Positions 61,678-64,000 of a DNA stretch of 64,000 bases are shown one piece after another. The notes beneath the pieces were generated by a model, which saw nothing but the letters and a program-made list of their open reading frames with translations, ran no database searches and was not told where the DNA came from. The DNA comes from an uncultured Draconibacterium sp. Lineage in GTDB: Bacteria > Bacteroidota > Bacteroidia > Bacteroidales > Prolixibacteraceae. A program made the position numbers and the translations under genes. Positions within the stretch are counted from its first letter, which is position 1. Each line of letters opens with the position of its first letter. The stretch is from positions 5,477,001-5,541,000 of the forward strand of contig NZ_OY782038.1 in NCBI RefSeq assembly GCF_963677575.1. Reading direction: 5' to 3'.

Positions 61678-61698
61678 TTGAGTAGCAAAACTACTCAA
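61678..61698 (-). promoter_or_regulatory. Palindromic operator candidate overlapping a -7-type promoter site
   Basis: TTGAGTAG and CTACTCAA form a perfect 8-base inverted repeat around CAAAA. On the minus strand the centre reads TAGTTTTG, a match to TAnnTTTG, so a bound protein would cover the promoter. A third half-site GAGTAG lies at 61658-61663. It is upstream of the winged-helix gene at 61557, which could bind it. No TTTG at the usual -33 distance was found. Confidence 0.5.
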
Positions 61699-61878
61699 TT
61701 TGATGAATTAATAATGCCGATTCCTGAAAAAAATACAAAAATGTTAGTTGTTATTTAATGACGGAAAATGAGCATTATGTTTTTATTTGACTAATTATTT
61801 GACAGTGTGTTAGTTCTGCTATTGGTTGTAAGTTTTGTTTTTATCTTGACTTGACGGTTCCTGGTTTGTTCTTAGGTA

Positions 61879-62403
61879 TTAGATCACAGTTTCAGGCACC
61901 GCACTAAGGTATGCGGCCGGGATTTCCACCAAAAAGGAAGTGTTGATTTGTTCAATGCGCAAAACGAATTTATTCTTGCCTCTGCATTCTACCAGTTCTC
62001 CTTTTAGGCCAACCATTGGCCCCTCGATCACTTCAACTACTTTGCCCGGTGCAAAATTTTCCATAGTAACATCCACTTCAAAATCAAATTGCTGAAGCAG
62101 GGTGCGTATGGCATCAATTTCCTGTTGGCTAACGATGGCTGCTTTACGCTCGAAAGTGATGTAGCTTACCACATTTGCCAGCTGCAAAACCATATCATAT
62201 TCTTTTCGGGTGATGTTTACAAAACAATAACCGGGGATGAGTGGTGTTTCTACCCATTTTTTACGGTCTTTCCATTGGCGGAGCTGCTTCTGTAGAGGTA
62301 GGAAGCATTCTATGTCACTGGCTATAAGTTCCAGAAGAACTTTCTTCTCAGCCCTCGATCGGGTATATACTACATGCCATTGTTTCCGGGTCTGCATGGT
62401 CAT
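61879..62403 (-). CDS. UpxY family transcription antiterminator (NusG-like)
   Basis: The product has an N-terminal NGN domain (QWHVVYTRSRAEKKVLLELI, then FLPLQKQLRQWKDRKKWVET and PLIPGYCFVNI) and a C-terminal KOW domain (FAPGKVVEVIEGPMVGLKGE). UpxY proteins, first described in Bacteroides fragilis, are encoded at the start of a capsule operon and let RNA polymerase pass early terminators in their own locus. I place the start at one of two close ATGs (62403, or 62397); an ATG at 62439 would overlap the -7-like site. It heads the whole polysaccharide region. No UpxZ-type inhibitor gene follows. Confidence 0.88.
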   Translation of the reverse strand: MTMQTRKQWHVVYTRSRAEKKVLLELIASDIECFLPLQKQLRQWKDRKKWVETPLIPGYCFVNITRKEYDMVLQLANVVSYITFERKAAIVSQQEIDAIRTLLQQFDFEVDVTMENFAPGKVVEVIEGPMVGLKGELVECRGKNKFVLRIEQINTSFLVEIPAAYLSAVPETVI

Positions 62404-62436
62404 TATTAGTCTTTTTTGTGGATCGTAAATATGTGG

Positions 62437-62444
62437 CAAAAATA
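62437..62444 (-). promoter_or_regulatory. Possible -7 element for upxY
   Basis: The minus strand reads TATTTTTG, a match to TAnnTTTG, 33 bases before the ATG at 62403. A TTTG at -33 was not seen. Confidence 0.4.
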
Positions 62445-62864
62445 TAAATTGCCGATGAAAATAACGTAGTGTAGCATGTAATATTTTATACTGATCGATT
62501 TTTAGGCAATATGCTGAGTAGAGCTAAGGTGTTTTGGAAAAGCTGGAACGGTATAATTTAAAAGGCAAACGGCAAGATTAGACGGTAAAGGAATTGCTGA
62601 GTTAACCCGGATAATTCATTTGATTTTAGCAATAGTCATGTTTCTCCGGGTTAATCCCGACTTAGTTGAGTCCATTTTTGAGTGTCAAAAATGGGTACGA
62701 AACTTCGTCGCATTAAACTATTTTGCTATTTGTGATGAATAATGCGGATTAATGAGACGGTGAGCACTGAGACTGTGAGAATGATATGATTGAACGAAGA
62801 TTGATGTAGATTGAGTGCTGAGATTGATAAAGCTCGAGGATCGTAGCTCGCCTCTCGCAGATTC
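62445..62864. repeat. Spacer with low-complexity words
   Basis: At 62755-62835 words GACGGTGAGCACTGAGACTG, TGAGAATG, GAAGATTGATGTAG (62796-62809) and TTGAGTGCTGAGATTG occur; GAAGATTGATGTAG recurs at 63783-63796. The remainder shows no gene. It contains the upstream region of upxY. Confidence 0.5.
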
Positions 62865-63674
62865 CTAAAACGTGTACATTAAGGCAAGTCCTTTCTGACG
62901 GCCGGTTTTCCACGGAAAAATATCGAGGTTTTTGAGGTGTTCACGATCCCATTTATATTGGTGGGTGAGGTAGATTAGTTCGGTGGAGATTATTCCTACT
63001 CCGGCACCGACCATAACATCAGAAGCCCAATGGCTGCCTTTGGAAATACGCATGATCCCTACGGTGGTTGCACAGGCATAGGCACCTACGCTGTACCATG
63101 GGCTTATCTCGCTATATTCGCGGTGCATCCATTGGGCTGCTGCAAAAACAATGGCTGTATGCCCTGAAGGCATAGACTGAGGTTCGCCTGTTGGACGTTC
63201 TACATCCAATATGTTCTTTAGGCTTTTTGTGAAAATGGTAGTCAGTATCATGCTTTTGCCCAATATGACAGTTTGGTTCCCAATATTGTTTTTCCCTTCT
63301 ATTCCAAAGGCGTTTAAGGAATAAACTGCGGCAATTGGTGCAAAACGAAGATAGTCGTCCAGGTTGCCCGTGTAATTAAAATGTTCCCAGCGCCACTGGT
63401 CAATATCGTATTTCCAATCGGAAAAATGCAGGATCGTCCCACCGGCGATTAGAATCGAAGGAGCTATAAAAGGCTTAAATCCACGTTTTTTGTCAGCATA
63501 ACGAAAATCTATTCGGTGGATGGAATCGTTGTGAAAAGCGTAGCTTGGAATTGTCTCTGTGGTCAGCAAGGAAATCCGTTCCGGTTTTTTCTTGTCGGAC
63601 GCTATACTCTGTATTGAGAATAGTAGCAATGCTGCTACCAGAATATTTGCTATGAGTGTTGAATGATTTTGCAC
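62865..63674 (-). CDS. PAP2 family phosphatase
   Basis: I start at a GTG (63674) because the preceding in-frame codons up to the ATG at 63755 are made of repeated low-complexity spacer words. The product (269 residues) has an N-terminal hydrophobic stretch (IANILVAALLLFSIQSIA) that may be a signal peptide. All three PAP2 motifs are present: K-x6-R-P in KNILDVERP, SMPSGHTAIVFAAAQ (PSGH at 169-172), and R-x5-H-x3-D in RISKGSHWASDV. Such enzymes remove phosphate from lipids, including undecaprenyl diphosphate. Placement beside a polysaccharide locus makes carrier-lipid recycling plausible, but the family is broad. Confidence 0.83.
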   Translation of the reverse strand: MQNHSTLIANILVAALLLFSIQSIASDKKKPERISLLTTETIPSYAFHNDSIHRIDFRYADKKRGFKPFIAPSILIAGGTILHFSDWKYDIDQWRWEHFNYTGNLDDYLRFAPIAAVYSLNAFGIEGKNNIGNQTVILGKSMILTTIFTKSLKNILDVERPTGEPQSMPSGHTAIVFAAAQWMHREYSEISPWYSVGAYACATTVGIMRISKGSHWASDVMVGAGVGIISTELIYLTHQYKWDREHLKNLDIFPWKTGRQKGLALMYTF

Positions 63675-63842
63675 GGAGCAAAAATAGGAAAAGGATTTGC
63701 ACGGCAAAAGGAAAAAAGTAAAGGCAAAAGGTAAAAGGTAAAAGTGAAGAAGCACTGAGATGGTGAGACAGTGAGATTGAAAGAAGATTGATGTAGGTTG
63801 TAAGATTTAGTATAATTGAACAAACTCGTGGCTTGCAGCTAG
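63675..63842. repeat. Low-complexity spacer upstream of the PAP2 gene
   Basis: The run is composed of GGCAAAAGGAAAAAAGTAAA, GGCAAAAGGTAAAAGGTAAA, then GCACTGAGATGGTGAGACAG and GAAGATTGATGTAGG. The same word types appear at 26129-26361, 37893-38050, 41199-41297, 60780-60870 and 62755-62835. Confidence 0.55.
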
Positions 63843-64000
63843 TGTGAAGATTGCTAATTTCCCGAACTAATTTTTACCCTATTTTCCTTTCTGCCACGTT
63901 AAGTTTTTTCGCCGTAACTACGGCTATGCCTGTAAAACTTGCCTTGCATAAAGAAAAATATCATCAAAAATTTTAATTCGTTTAATTAACACTCTTCACA
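63843..64000. mobile_element. MITE-like palindromic element at the window end
   Basis: TGTGAAGATTGCTAATT at 63843-63859 matches the complement of 63984-64000 at 15 of 17 positions. Inside, at 63913-63929, is CGTAACTACGGCTATGC, one base different from the centre of the element at 42907-43073. No coding capacity is seen. The right end may extend past the window. Confidence 0.5.

Noticed and set aside
63675..63755. N-terminal 27 residues of the PAP2 protein from the ATG at 63755
   Set aside because: The codons are the complement of low-complexity spacer words that occur elsewhere outside genes.
1..64000. tRNA, rRNA or known riboswitch
   Set aside because: No cloverleaf, rRNA segment or recognisable aptamer was seen in the spacers read on both strands.

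Overview
The window is a stretch of a Bacteroidota chromosome, probably from the Marinilabiliales/Prolixibacteraceae side of the phylum (the order is an inference). Supporting signs are moderately A+T-rich DNA, TAnnTTTG-type promoter sites, an UpxY-family antiterminator at the head of a polysaccharide locus, a GxxExxY protein, Bacteroidota-type DivIC, YqgE and AMP nucleosidase genes, and outer-membrane Wzi-like and SLBB export proteins. No rRNA, tRNA or CRISPR array was seen.

Layout. Positions 1-12279 are a housekeeping block: the 3' part of pruA, a DivIC/FtsB-like division gene, yqgE, a class IV aminotransferase, a rhomboid protease, holA, AMP nucleosidase, an orphan HsdR-N nuclease-like gene, a GNAT acetyltransferase, a GT2 fused to a degenerate polyprenyl-phosphotransferase-like region, recR, a small outer-membrane barrel, and a two-domain malic enzyme. 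From 12671 to 62403 nearly everything lies on the minus strand and belongs to surface polysaccharide synthesis. Read in the direction of transcription, this region starts with upxY and a winged-helix/nucleotidyltransferase-like gene. Next come one export set (SLBB, Wzz, flippase) and a tight ten-gene operon of glycosyltransferases, an EpsG-like polymerase, two nitroreductase/pyruvyl-transferase pairs, an epimerase and a WecG-type transferase. The middle section holds a decayed rfbC, a GDP-fucose block (gmd, GxxExxY, cytidylyltransferase/GHMP fusion, fcl) and two initiating sugar transferases. The second set then follows (flippase, two tandem Wzi proteins, GT4, O-antigen ligase/polymerase-like protein, three GT2s, SLBB, Wzz, a third Wzi, WecA-like transferase). 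The window ends with a PAP2 phosphatase.

How it works together. Sugar transferases load a first sugar on undecaprenyl phosphate. GT2/GT4/GT26 enzymes extend it, using GDP-fucose from Gmd and Fcl among other donors. The flippases and the Wzy/EpsG polymerases move and polymerise the repeat units, and the Wzz-SLBB-Wzi proteins control length, exporting and holding the polymer at the surface. Two nearly complete export sets suggest two polysaccharide loci joined end to end.

The intergenic DNA is unusually rich in repeats. I see a family of two-stem palindromic elements with compensatory stem changes, one copy of which is split by a precise IS4-family insertion (11-bp target duplication, 17-bp inverted repeats). 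An IS110-family element beside it has a candidate bridge-RNA region. There is also an eleven-unit array with a 20-21-bp period, two MITE-like palindromic elements, an IS200-type tnpA element, and several kinds of low-complexity word repeats.
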